Of a stretch of 41,598 nt of DNA, positions 26,240 through 35,100 are shown piece after piece (the stretch's first letter is position 1; every line of letters starts with the position of its first letter). Made by a program: the position numbers and the translations under genes. Source of the stretch: an uncultured cyanobacterium. GTDB lineage: Bacteria > Cyanobacteriota > Cyanobacteriia > Cyanobacteriales > Nostocaceae. Location: NCBI GenBank assembly GCA_903848645.1, contig CAINGU010000090.1, positions 1 to 41,598 on the forward strand. Reading direction: 5' to 3'. Below the pieces are notes generated by a model, which was given only the letters and a program-made list of their open reading frames with translations, did no database searches and was not told where the DNA came from.

Positions 26240-26415
26240 TGCATTTAGAAATCCGTCTCCCTGGTGATTAGAGTTTTTACAGATATTCTCGGCCTTCTGA
26301 ATCAAATGCAAATACTCTCACAAAAGAAGGAGGGAGTTAAAGGATACAAGATAATACCTAACTAAAGGGTTGTTTTGATGATTAATAAGCTACCTCTTAA
26401 ACGGTTAAGGTACTG

Positions 26416-26444
26416 TTGACTTTTGCATTTTTTCATGGTATAAT
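26416..26444 (+). promoter_or_regulatory. Near-consensus sigma70 promoter
   Basis: TTGACT (26416-26421), a 17-bp spacer and TATAAT (26439-26444) give one of the best promoter matches in the window. The expected start is at about 26450, exactly where a GGGG-TAACG-CCCC hairpin begins. No open reading frame follows for 500 bp on this strand. Confidence 0.8.
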
Positions 26445-26448
26445 GAAC

Positions 26449-26880
26449 GGGGTAACGCCCCCTTAGCTGTGATAGATAAATGATGAAAGTCAAGAATTAG
26501 TTAACTAGGATTCACAAATCATCGTTGCTCCAATCACTTTAGTTTTATAAAATTCCATCTTTCCGGAATTATATGTATCTTGGCTCTATTTTTAAGATTA
26601 CTCCTAATTACCTCTCACCATAACCGGGGCGTTAGCCCCTGTTAATTCCCAGGTGTAGAACAGACAAACTCTTGAATCATTGCCCCAGCACTTCTTTTTG
26701 GAATAGGAAGTCTTATAGAATTCCATCTTGCCGGAGTTATATGTATCTTGGCTATATATTTTTAAGATTACTCCTAAATTATCCTCACTACCAATCGGGC
26801 GTTAGCCCGTCTTAATTCCCAGGTGTAGAACAGACAAACTCTTGAATTGCTGCTCCAGCACTTTTATTTGGAATACGATG
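26449..26880 (+). ncRNA. Candidate structured RNA locus with tandem 170-bp repeats
   Basis: Downstream of the promoter is a GGGG/CCCC hairpin (26449-26461), then two tandem copies of a ~162-bp unit (about 26544-26705 and 26714-26875; offset 170 bp). Each has CCGGA, ATATGTATCTTGGCT, TTTTTAAGATTACTCCTAA, a hairpin, and AATTCCCAGGTGTAGAACAG. The hairpins are GGGGC-GTTA-GCCCC (26626-26639) and CGGGC-GTTA-GCCCG (26796-26809). The outermost pair is G-C in one and C-G in the other, a compensatory change preserving the stem. A weaker upstream partial copy (about 26500-26545) is suggested by TCATCGTTGCTCCAATCACTT. No protein is encoded. RNA function is inferred from the promoter, structure and covariation. 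Confidence 0.6.
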
Positions 26881-26948
26881 CCATTTTGGGTTAGGGTTCT
26901 GCACTCTTCAATGGCAATCAAACTGGTGAAAGATAGAGGTTTACGCGA

Positions 26949-27317
26949 CTAAAATCTGTTCATGAAGTCAACATAACAGGCGCGTGAATCCATAGACCTA
27001 CATTGTTCTTCAATTTGTCTCGCTTTTTCATGAGCGTATGGAATTCTATCTCCTACAAAACAAGCAGGGTCGCGTCCACCAGTTCTATCATATGAGGAAA
27101 CTCCATCACAGCTACGAATTTCATTAGGAAATGCCAAACTCATACCCTCCGTCACTACTTGATCATAAGGGCATAGGCAACCATCACTACCCGCCCAAGT
27201 TCTTATTGGCGCACGTAACTTCATGGGAACTGAATAGGGATTAAAAATTTGTGCGAAAGCACCCTGCTGAATAATAAATGCAAGTGGAATAGCAAGAAAA
27301 GCTACAGGAAACTTCAT
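26949..27317 (-). CDS. Secreted cysteine-containing protein
   Basis: A 122-aa exported protein. The signal peptide MKFPVAFLAIPLAFIIQQGA ends near FA|Q at residue 22. The mature part has six Cys in pairs or close spacing (GCLCPYD, RSCDG, ACFVGDR, EQCRSMD, ACYVDF), suggesting disulfides in the periplasm. ATG 27317 is chosen because it gives a clean signal peptide; the frame upstream to 27371 adds nothing. The family is not recognised. It lies just downstream of the structured RNA locus but on the opposite strand, convergent with it. Confidence 0.7.
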   Translation of the reverse strand: MKFPVAFLAIPLAFIIQQGAFAQIFNPYSVPMKLRAPIRTWAGSDGCLCPYDQVVTEGMSLAFPNEIRSCDGVSSYDRTGGRDPACFVGDRIPYAHEKARQIEEQCRSMDSRACYVDFMNRF

Positions 27318-27573
27318 GATTACACTACAGAAAAAGTTTGATGTATGGAGAATGCCTAAAATTGCTTGCAATCTCGCTATCTATTATACATAATTTTTAC
27401 GGTGTTTTTACGTTGGGCTGAATTTTAGCGATCGCACTCAGAAGTATTTAACATCGAGAAAAGTGCTGTATCTAGGGCTTGCTGGATAAACATGAAAAGA
27501 TTACAGGTAAAGGGTTTGAGCCGTTTTCAGGTAAAAAAAGTGCAAGCTTTTACGAGAATGTTAAATTTAATGT

Positions 27574-28179
27574 TTATTCATTCATAAGCTTAATAAATAA
27601 ATTACCTATATCGGAAATATGAACTCCTATATGAATTACATTACCTCCAAAAGCCATAGCAGGTACTCCAGTTGAGGATACTACTGACAATCCAGAGCGA
27701 ACTAAATTAATTAAACATTGATTATCACTAGAATTCATAATTAAAGCTTTTATATCTTCTATAAAAGCAATATCTATAGCAGATGCCAACCTTCTAAAAG
27801 TCTCTAAATCTATATTGTTTTTGACATATTTTATAAATAATTCTGCCAGTATATCTGTTTTCTCCATATCATCAAGCCTATCAATTATTAAAACTAAGTA
27901 TTCACCAACTTTTGATTTTAGCTCAGGTTTAGAATCTAAATCTTGAATAAAATTTTCTTTGTCTTCTTGTGATATTTTGTCTATTTTTTGTAAAAACCTT
28001 TTCATCTTTGATAAAAATAGTTGATTGGGAATATTTTTTGTTATGGTAGCAATTTTTATAGCACTACCAATAACAGGTATATCTTTCAACAATCCTTCTT
28101 CCAAAGTTACATCTAAAGCAACTTCACCGAAATCAGCTAAAAGCTCTAATGATTTTGACATAATTTCTGAATCTTTCAT
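27574..28179 (-). CDS. Conserved hypothetical helical protein
   Basis: A 201-aa protein. The opening SKSLELLADFGEVALDVTLE, then GLLKDIPVIGSAIKIATI, KMKRFLQKIDKISQEDKENF and LVLIIDRLDDMEKTDILAEL are a pattern I associate with a widespread uncharacterised family. That family is found scattered in bacteria, often in accessory or defence-like regions. The first ~45 residues may associate with membranes (glycine/isoleucine-rich), and the rest is alpha-helical. The ATG at 28179 follows AGGTGAT. A 12-bp perfect palindrome CTGATATATCAG (28190-28201) sits 10 bp upstream of the ATG and may be an operator. Function unknown. Confidence 0.65.
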   Translation of the reverse strand: MKDSEIMSKSLELLADFGEVALDVTLEEGLLKDIPVIGSAIKIATITKNIPNQLFLSKMKRFLQKIDKISQEDKENFIQDLDSKPELKSKVGEYLVLIIDRLDDMEKTDILAELFIKYVKNNIDLETFRRLASAIDIAFIEDIKALIMNSSDNQCLINLVRSGLSVVSSTGVPAMAFGGNVIHIGVHISDIGNLFIKLMNE

Positions 28180-28275
28180 TTACTATCACCTGATATATCA
28201 GTAAGTGGACGAAAATAAATATGATTTATTATCTGATGGTTTGAATTACCCGCAGTTTGCTCCGTTAGTTTTTAG

Positions 28276-28494
28276 CAAGATAGATGTTGGGATGAGCTAG
28301 AATCTAGTAATAATTCCTTTGCTATCATCACAATAGCACACTTAAAGACTAAAGCCATAATCAGTAATTTTACTGAAAGAGAAGCGTGGAAATGGAAGTT
28401 AATTCGAGAACTTTACGAGCAAGGGTTAACAAAATAACAAATAGTTAAGCTATTGAAAATCATTGATACAATGATGACTAATCATTACAATTAA
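28276..28494 (+). pseudogene. Rpn/PD-(D/E)XK-transposase-family remnant
   Basis: The plus strand reads RCWDELESSNNSFAIITIAH, then LKTKAIISNFTEREAWKWKL and IRELYEQGLTK, an in-frame TAA (28435-28437) and QIVKLLKIIDTMMTNHYN to a TAA. This matches the C-terminal half of the Rpn / DUF4351-associated family (…NPFA.VV.AHLKT……R..WK..L.R.LYE.G….I..L..FIDW). A stop at 28273 cuts off the N-terminal nuclease half. It is a relic with at least two inactivating lesions. Confidence 0.7.
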
Positions 28495-28529
28495 CTACCA
28501 GTTTTTAAAACTCTATTTCATTAACAAAT

Positions 28530-28712
28530 TCAAAGTCTATCTGGCATTTCCAAAAAGCCCTTTGGCTTTGGTGAAGACAGGTTTACAACCTTGCTCCCAG
28601 AAACAGTAGAATTAGCATTATTAGTCGCAGAACTACTATTTTTAGCAATTAGATTCCCACTACCAAACAACACTTGATACAGCGCCCACACATCTGCTAA
28701 TCGCACACCCAT
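28530..28712 (-). pseudogene. 3' remnant of an unrecognised gene at the IS boundary
   Basis: A 60-codon frame, MGVRLADVWALYQVLFGSGN followed by a Ser/Asn-rich tail and SPKPKGFLEMPDRL. The frame is also open for about 15 codons further upstream (YNYRDSPSIKVG), running into the 3' flank of the tnpB gene. The good protein-like start followed by a low-complexity tail suggests the end of a longer gene cut by the IS. I do not recognise the family. Confidence 0.35.
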
Positions 28713-28769
28713 TCCTACTTTAATACTGGGGGAATCTCTATAGTTGTAAAAAATATAGACACATATCTT

Positions 28770-29981
28770 TTACTTTGAAAGTGTTACCTTTACTGGGGAA
28801 ACTACAATCCCCTGTATCCCATCTGCAAAAGCATTAGGGATTGCTTTTCTGAGAATATTCAATGACCCATTTACATCTGCATTAATTAAAATACCTTCAG
28901 CAGATTTATATAAACCACGTTTAATTCTGTTACCACTAAAAGAATGGTTTTCCCCTTTTTTATATTTGGGGAGTACATCTTGATCTAAAAAACTAGATTT
29001 AGATGTATAGCTTTCTTCGGTAATTATTACAGATATCCCCACTAATTCTGCTTTATAGGTCAACTGTTCAATAAATCTGGTATGTGGTATTTGAGTAAAA
29101 TTTTGGTTATTTTTAGAACCTATATTCAGTTCTTGTTTCCAACCTTCATTTTTGCCAATTACCAAAGTACCTATATTTAATTCAACCAACTTATTGATTA
29201 AATATCTACTGGCTTTATGTAAGTAGTCATCAACCTTAAAATTGCGTTTTACACATAGATTCTGTAATCTTTTTGAAGTTCTGGTTTTGAGAATAACCTG
29301 TAATTCAGCTTTCTTTTTGTTAAAGAAATGATTAATGGATTTTAAAGGTCTGCCATTTATCAAGAAAGGTATTAAACCTGCTTGATTGAAAGTTACAGAA
29401 GCTAAATTATTTAATCCTAAATCAATACTGGCGATTCTCTTATTATCTACCTGTTTTGGTTTTTCTTCTTGATGATAAATCACCTCAATAACATAATGAT
29501 TAAGCTTGGGAATAATCCTCACTTGTGCTATTTTTTTAGCTTGAGTAGGGAAAACTATCTCAGTCTGGCTAAGTTTAATAAGTCCTTTCGATAGAAATGG
29601 TTTAGACAAAGCCTGGATGGTATAAACTAAAAGGTTTCTCCCATTTTCTTTATGTTTGTATTTAGGTAATCTTGGTTTACCCAAAAACTTAGATGGGTTT
29701 TCTTGATAAGCCTTTTGTGCTTGAAAAAATCCTTTCCAGTTCTTATCTAAAATCATTAATATTTGCTGACTTACTTTCGCTGGCAGATTTTTATAATCAA
29801 ACTGACTTTGTAATAGTTTTTGAGTCTGATTATAACTGAGAATTTCACCAGTTTTAAAGAAGGATTGCCTAATTAAGTAGTTGGCAATATTATAGAGATT
29901 CTTAGACAGAAAGCAAAGCCTATCAATTTCTTGATAGTTTTTATGAGTTTTTTTGATGATGTGTCTTTCAGCTAGTTGCAT
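28770..29981 (-). CDS. tnpB: IS200/IS605-type TnpB RNA-guided nuclease
   Basis: A 403-aa TnpB, the RNA-guided RuvC-like nuclease carried by IS200/IS605 elements. The N-terminal helical region has FLSKNLYNIANYLIRQSFF and KVSQQILMILDKNWKGFFQA. RuvC acidic residues are visible in IASIDLGLNN (Asp), LVIGKNEGW (Glu) and INADVNGSLNILRK (Asp). The zinc-finger cysteines of many TnpBs are absent, replaced by TSKSSFLDQDVLPKY and SGNRIKRGLYKS, a variant seen in cyanobacterial elements. No TnpA is present, so it depends on one in trans. The guide RNA would extend past the 3' end toward about 28715; short GGGGA/TCCCC hairpins occur there. ATG 29981 has AGGAGG upstream. It was perhaps inserted between a relaxase and its lost N-terminus. 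Confidence 0.9.
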   Translation of the reverse strand: MQLAERHIIKKTHKNYQEIDRLCFLSKNLYNIANYLIRQSFFKTGEILSYNQTQKLLQSQFDYKNLPAKVSQQILMILDKNWKGFFQAQKAYQENPSKFLGKPRLPKYKHKENGRNLLVYTIQALSKPFLSKGLIKLSQTEIVFPTQAKKIAQVRIIPKLNHYVIEVIYHQEEKPKQVDNKRIASIDLGLNNLASVTFNQAGLIPFLINGRPLKSINHFFNKKKAELQVILKTRTSKRLQNLCVKRNFKVDDYLHKASRYLINKLVELNIGTLVIGKNEGWKQELNIGSKNNQNFTQIPHTRFIEQLTYKAELVGISVIITEESYTSKSSFLDQDVLPKYKKGENHSFSGNRIKRGLYKSAEGILINADVNGSLNILRKAIPNAFADGIQGIVVSPVKVTLSK

Positions 29982-30136
29982 TCATCCTCCTGAAGACATT
30001 TTATTTTTTCTTCAAAGTCTTAAACTCACCAGGTTATTTTATAGCTCACTCTTATTAATTTAGCATAATCTGATAGTTTCATATTTGTTGTTCTCAACCT
30101 TGACAACTATCTTAATACATTTATCTATATTTGGTA

Positions 30137-31381
30137 ATGTCTGTCTATAAAATCAGAGAAGTTTACCAATACACAGAAATTGCCCAGCATTGGCTCAAGT
30201 CCATGAAATTTTTGGGAGATGAATTAAATCAAAGCCAATACGTTGTTGCCCGTCACCATGACACCAACCACGAACACATTCATATCATTGCATCTCGTAT
30301 TCGCATGAATGGCTCAGTTGTACCAGATTCCTGGGATTATCGCCGCAGTGAGGTGATATTACGACAATTGGAAAAAGAGTACGGTTTGGAGGCTGTATCC
30401 TGTAGCAGTGACAGAGTAGCTCAAAGAGTTCAAGAGGAGAGTGGGTTTGAAACAACTGTTAGTAACCGCCATTCTCAAACCCAAAAACAGAAACATCACT
30501 CTTCTAATCAACCACCTATTACCCAACTGTTAGCGGACATCATTGATGCAGCTACGAAAGACCAACCAACTGTTACCCAATTGATACAGAGACTTCAGCA
30601 ACAAGGTGTTGTGGTTCATCCCCAATTTAATGCTGGGGGGTTGTTTAAAGAAGCGATCGCTTTTGAAATGAATGGTGTCAAAATTGGTGGCTATAAATTA
30701 GGTTCAGCATATAGCTTTCCAGGGCTTCAGAAAAAACGAGGCATATCTTATAACCCTGAACGGGACTTACCTGCAATACATTCCTGTCGGAGTAAAAAAC
30801 AGGTTGAAATGCCAGAAACTACTGTCAAAACAATGATGGCAGCATTGTCACCAGAGGACGAAATAGCATTAGTTAATACAAATACCAACGAGACTAATCA
30901 AGCGATCGCGAAGCGCCCCGCAGGAATTGCGCGGAGCGCACTGCCAAAGGCGATCGCTTCAGAAAAGTCTTCAAAAAATGCTCTTGACAGTGAACCTAAC
31001 AGTGCATTTTCTGTAGACGGAAATAACCAAACTTCCGGTCGGGTAGGTGATGTAATACCAGCCCTGAGCGCACACCAGCAGGGTACTAAACCAAAAAACT
31101 ACGCTAACAGCATCAACCCCATTATCCGCCTGTTCTGGCAGCAAGCAGGGCAACCTGAAACATATTCAGGAAAATACTACGACCTTGAGCTAGAAAGAGA
31201 TATTCTCAAACTGCGACGCAAAAGTGGAGAAGAAATTGCAGAACTTCCCCTCCGTGATGGTGCTGAAAGCAAAGATAAAGGTTTGACATCCGAAGATTTA
31301 ATAATACTGGAGAGACTCGAAAAGTTGCTATTGAATCACAACCAGCAGCAAGAACCAGAAAATCAAGGAGAATTGGAGTAA
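30137..31381 (+). CDS. Relaxase (MobA/VirD2-like), N-terminally truncated
   Basis: A 414-aa protein with the relaxase metal-binding motif HHDTNHEHIHIIASRIR at about residues 50-66, then GSVVPDSWDYRRSEVILRQL and EKEYGLEAV, typical of cyanobacterial mobilisation relaxases (Pfam Relaxase). A normal member has ~80 residues before this point, containing the nicking tyrosine. Here the gene begins at VYKIREVYQYTEIAQHWL, and upstream DNA shows a stop at 30113 and no relaxase-like sequence. Nicking is therefore probably lost, or the N-terminus is supplied elsewhere. TTG 30131 is possible; ATG 30137 is chosen. Residues 256-274 come from an inserted palindromic repeat. The C-terminus has an FWQQAG…YYDLELERDI segment. 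Confidence 0.85.
   Translation: MSVYKIREVYQYTEIAQHWLKSMKFLGDELNQSQYVVARHHDTNHEHIHIIASRIRMNGSVVPDSWDYRRSEVILRQLEKEYGLEAVSCSSDRVAQRVQEESGFETTVSNRHSQTQKQKHHSSNQPPITQLLADIIDAATKDQPTVTQLIQRLQQQGVVVHPQFNAGGLFKEAIAFEMNGVKIGGYKLGSAYSFPGLQKKRGISYNPERDLPAIHSCRSKKQVEMPETTVKTMMAALSPEDEIALVNTNTNETNQAIAKRPAGIARSALPKAIASEKSSKNALDSEPNSAFSVDGNNQTSGRVGDVIPALSAHQQGTKPKNYANSINPIIRLFWQQAGQPETYSGKYYDLELERDILKLRRKSGEEIAELPLRDGAESKDKGLTSEDLIILERLEKLLLNHNQQQEPENQGELE
30902..30957 (+). repeat. HIP1-bounded palindromic repeat inserted in frame in the relaxase
   Basis: A 56-bp GC-rich block bounded by GCGATCGC at both ends (30902-30909 and 30950-30957), with the core TGCGCGGAGCGCA at 30928-30940. It encodes AIAKRPAGIARSALPKAIA inside an otherwise AT-rich, low-complexity linker of the relaxase. 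It belongs to the same family as 36733-36768. Confidence 0.75.
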
Positions 31382-31561
31382 ATTTACGGTTTTATCAGCA
31401 ATGCTTCAGATTTATATCAAATGATATAAAACACAAAATAAAACCTACCTCCACTTCTACTTTTTTTCAGTAGCACCATCACTGAAGTAACTTTTAGAAT
31501 CTAATTTGAGGGAACTATTAGTAGTTATCTGTGATGTCTAAGTTACTAATTTCGCTTTGTT

Positions 31562-32092
31562 TCAATATCGTGTGTCTTGATCAAAGGGCAGAGTATCAAC
31601 ATCCTCAAAATTACGCAAATCTATTTCCATCTGCTCCCTGCGTTGTAAATAGGTTTTGTTATCAGTAATTCTTGCTTGCATCTGCTGTTCACCAAAATTG
31701 ATGCCCTGTTCAGCATATCGAGCAGACAATTTATTGTAATTGTCAACTTCAATTTTTTTACGACGTTCCATTTCTTCCAGTGATTGAACGCTAATACCAA
31801 TACTATGAGCATATTTTACATACTCCGGTTTCAGTGACCCATCACCATTAAATTGCTGCTTCTCTTCTTCTGTGAAAAAGTCATAAGCAGTGTAATTTAC
31901 CCAAGATTCAGGTTCTGTTTCATCCAAGTATTTAAGATGCTCATATTTTACTTTTAAGGTAGTTACATAGTCTTCAATTGATTCATTATTCATTCCTATA
32001 GATAGCATTTGTTTTCTAGCTTCGTCTTTGAGAACTCCGTCTAAATTCAACTCTCCTCGGTGCATATTTAACCAACGAGTCAATCTTGACAT
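31562..32092 (-). CDS. Hypothetical protein divergent from the RNA-polymerase-like giant
   Basis: A 177-aa soluble, acidic and helical protein. It opens MSRLTRWLNMHRGELNLDGV, has FFTEEEKQQFNGDGSLKPEY in the middle and a Lys/Glu/Gln-rich coiled-coil-like second half (ERRKKIEVDNYNKLSARYAE). No family recognised. ATG 32092 follows TTGAGG. It starts only 53 bp from the giant gene on the opposite strand, so the two share a promoter region. It is therefore a candidate regulator or partner of the giant; that link is inference from position only. Confidence 0.6.
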   Translation of the reverse strand: MSRLTRWLNMHRGELNLDGVLKDEARKQMLSIGMNNESIEDYVTTLKVKYEHLKYLDETEPESWVNYTAYDFFTEEEKQQFNGDGSLKPEYVKYAHSIGISVQSLEEMERRKKIEVDNYNKLSARYAEQGINFGEQQMQARITDNKTYLQRREQMEIDLRNFEDVDTLPFDQDTRY

Positions 32093-32145
32093 AATCAAAC
32101 CTCAAGAAATAAAAATTTGGTTTGGGATAAAAATTACCTAAAATT

Positions 32146-35100
32146 ATGACATTAGAATTCAAGCACTTTGACACTAGACTAAATCAATGGATTCATACAG
32201 ATGGCAATACCAAAAATGCCAACTCAATTTTAACTGAAAATCTAGATAATACACTCTTAGGATTTTTCTTACCAGAAAAGAATTTCTCTTTCGGTCAGAT
32301 GGATGAAAATACCACGGCAGCAAATTTAAAAAATCATCCAAATGGTGATGTTCTGCTGTTGTCATCCAAAACTAGACTACTCTACGGTTCAGTAGAATGT
32401 TTAGAAGTCATTGAAAAACTTTGCCCAGATCGCAAAGACCGTGGTGCTTACGGTTCCATTTTCTTAGGTTCCTGTAAAAATGCCATCCATGAAAAGTTAA
32501 ATATTTTAGTAGTAGATGATACTAATGGAGAAAATGGAGGCATATTACCAAATGATGTAGCATATAAATTTGTAGGTGACTGCTATGGTCAGATTACCAC
32601 TAAACTATATGACCAAATAACTAACAGAAATGAACAAAAAGATAAAAGTTATCGTGTAGTACAGCATCGCTTTGGTTGGAGAGAACATGATGGAGAGGAC
32701 ACCAAATACCGATTTGGCAAAGGCACACTTCGTCCTTATAACTTAGACGAAATAAAATATGCAAATTCAAATAACAAACCTAAAATTGATCTCATTATCC
32801 CCATATCTAGCTTCAAGGGAACAGATAAAGATAACCCATCTGCACCCATAAAACCCCAAATCAAACCAGGTTTATATAATCAAACTATTTGGTTAGGTGA
32901 AAAATCACAGTCTCAAAAAGGTAAGACTGCCATTTCTCAACTACTGGCTTCTTTCCCCCAAGGTATCAAAGACTTTGCCGAAGAATTAGAAAAGCAAGCA
33001 CAAGAACTTGCAGAAATTCAGAAAGACCCCAGAAAAGTAGCACAGTTATATTGTGAAAAATATGAAAAACGTAAAGCTTTTATTGAACAGCAAAAAACTG
33101 AACAATTAGTAAATGAAGCTGTAGAAAAAGCGGTGAAATTATCTACTGATGACCCTAAGATAAATGAAAATTTATATGCAGATGATTTACAAGACGATAG
33201 TGAATCTGAACAAGATGACTTGTTGATGTACAAAATTATCAAAACAGACTTACTTGGTCATGCCCAACTTTTGGAAACTGAGAAAGTTAAACAAGAACTT
33301 AGTCGGTTTGTACAAAATGAATGGCGGGATATTGCCCTTGGTCGTGTCCTCACCTTTGACCGGGGAATGATTATTCCCTCCAAAGAACTTAAAAATGGCG
33401 AGATTTCTGTGCCTTGGATAGCTGAGGGTGAAAAAATTCTCAATTTTCGCTCCCCTTTCCTCAATGCTAATGGTTTATGTGTTTCCGTCAACAAACATAT
33501 TGAAGATTACTTAGGACCAGATGGCAACCCATTGGCAGGAATTATTGTAGTTAATGATGAAGACCACAAACGCATTCAAGCTAGGATTGAAGCCCTAAAA
33601 GCACAAGGTATTGAAACTGAAGAATTAGACCCCATAGAAACAGAATCAGAACGTCAAGGTCGAGACTTTGATGGTGACTGTATTGGTGTGGAATTAGCCA
33701 GTAAATATCCTAATTTTACCGCCGAAGCTGAATACAAAAACTTGCCTGAAAATGCTTATGCTCCCACAGTCAAACTGAAAAAGCAATCTTTTTACAGAGA
33801 AGATGGTACACAACCTGAATTTGAAGAAATCGCTATTCACATGAGTGATGGTATCAGCGTTGGTATTATCAATAATCATGTGACAGCACTGGAAGCTTTA
33901 GAGTCAGAAATTGAAACTTTAATAACTTATGGAAATTCTCAACAACAAACAGAATATTTAGACCAAGTTGGTAGTCATTATAAAAAATTAGTCAATTTAG
34001 AAAATAATCAAAACCATCCTCAAGTCATAGGGGAAGAATACAGAGAACAAATGCAGGAATTTCTCCAACTTGCATCTGTTCAAGATAGAAATTCTCAAGT
34101 GATAGAACAAGCAATGGCAATTAATCGCAATATTTACCGACAAATGATTGAAGCAGCTTGTTTCCAAAATCAAATTGCGGTGGATTTATTCAAAAGTGCC
34201 AAAAAACCTGATATGGAGGTAATAGCTGAAAACAAACGCTATCTTTATCGAGATGTTAATTATATAAAAGATAAAAAATCTTCATCTGCTTACTTAAAGG
34301 AAGGTATTAACACTACTGGTTATTCACCAGTGGAATTACTAATCAACCAAGTTAATAAATATTTTGAAGCATCTCATTTAGAATCACGTCCTATTATCCA
34401 ATTCCAAGATTTATTTAAAGGTGTAGAATTTACTCCTCAACAAAAATTTCAGGCTATTTTAACCAAACAGGAATTTGATGATAAATTCAATGTAGCCACC
34501 AGATTGAATAAACGTCGAGAAACTGAACAAGGACCTTATGCTGTTGTCAAAACAAGCAATGGTACAGAAATTACCCTTACTAATCTCACTCGCTACGAAC
34601 CTCCAGGAATTTGGAAAGGTTCTACACTCAATATTCGTTTAGAAGAAATTCCAGAAAAATATCGGTCTTTGCAACGTCCCCATACTTTGTTAGCAATAGC
34701 GCAAATTGATGGAGAAACGGAAAATGGAGAACCTAAATATTGCAAACTGGGAACAGTTAGTCAACAATCTGTAATTGACTATAAACTTAAACCAGGAATG
34801 ATAACTCAGGGAGCAACATTAGTTGAACTGAAACCTGAACTGAGAGAAAGTCAAATCAAATTACTGTTTCAAGAAGCTTATGCTGTTGCTGAAAATTTCT
34901 ATAATTTAATTCCTGAAGACCAAAAATTACCAGCCGCAGCCGCAACATGGAATATATCAGCTTCTCGACAAGATGAATTAGAACAAGGAGATAATTCAAG
35001 TTTAAACTCTCGTAAGAAAGTTTCTAACTTTGTATTTGCAACTTTTGGTAAGGAAATAGTTAGCCAATTAGATAAATTACAATTTTCACAACTCAAAGTA

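Noticed and set aside
26544-26875. CRISPR array or retron reading of the tandem repeats
   Set aside because: There are only two units of ~160 bp with no spacers, and no reverse transcriptase or cas genes nearby.
28770-30130. Complete IS200/IS605 element with defined ends
   Set aside because: No TnpA is present, and I could not place left and right ends or a target tetranucleotide with confidence.
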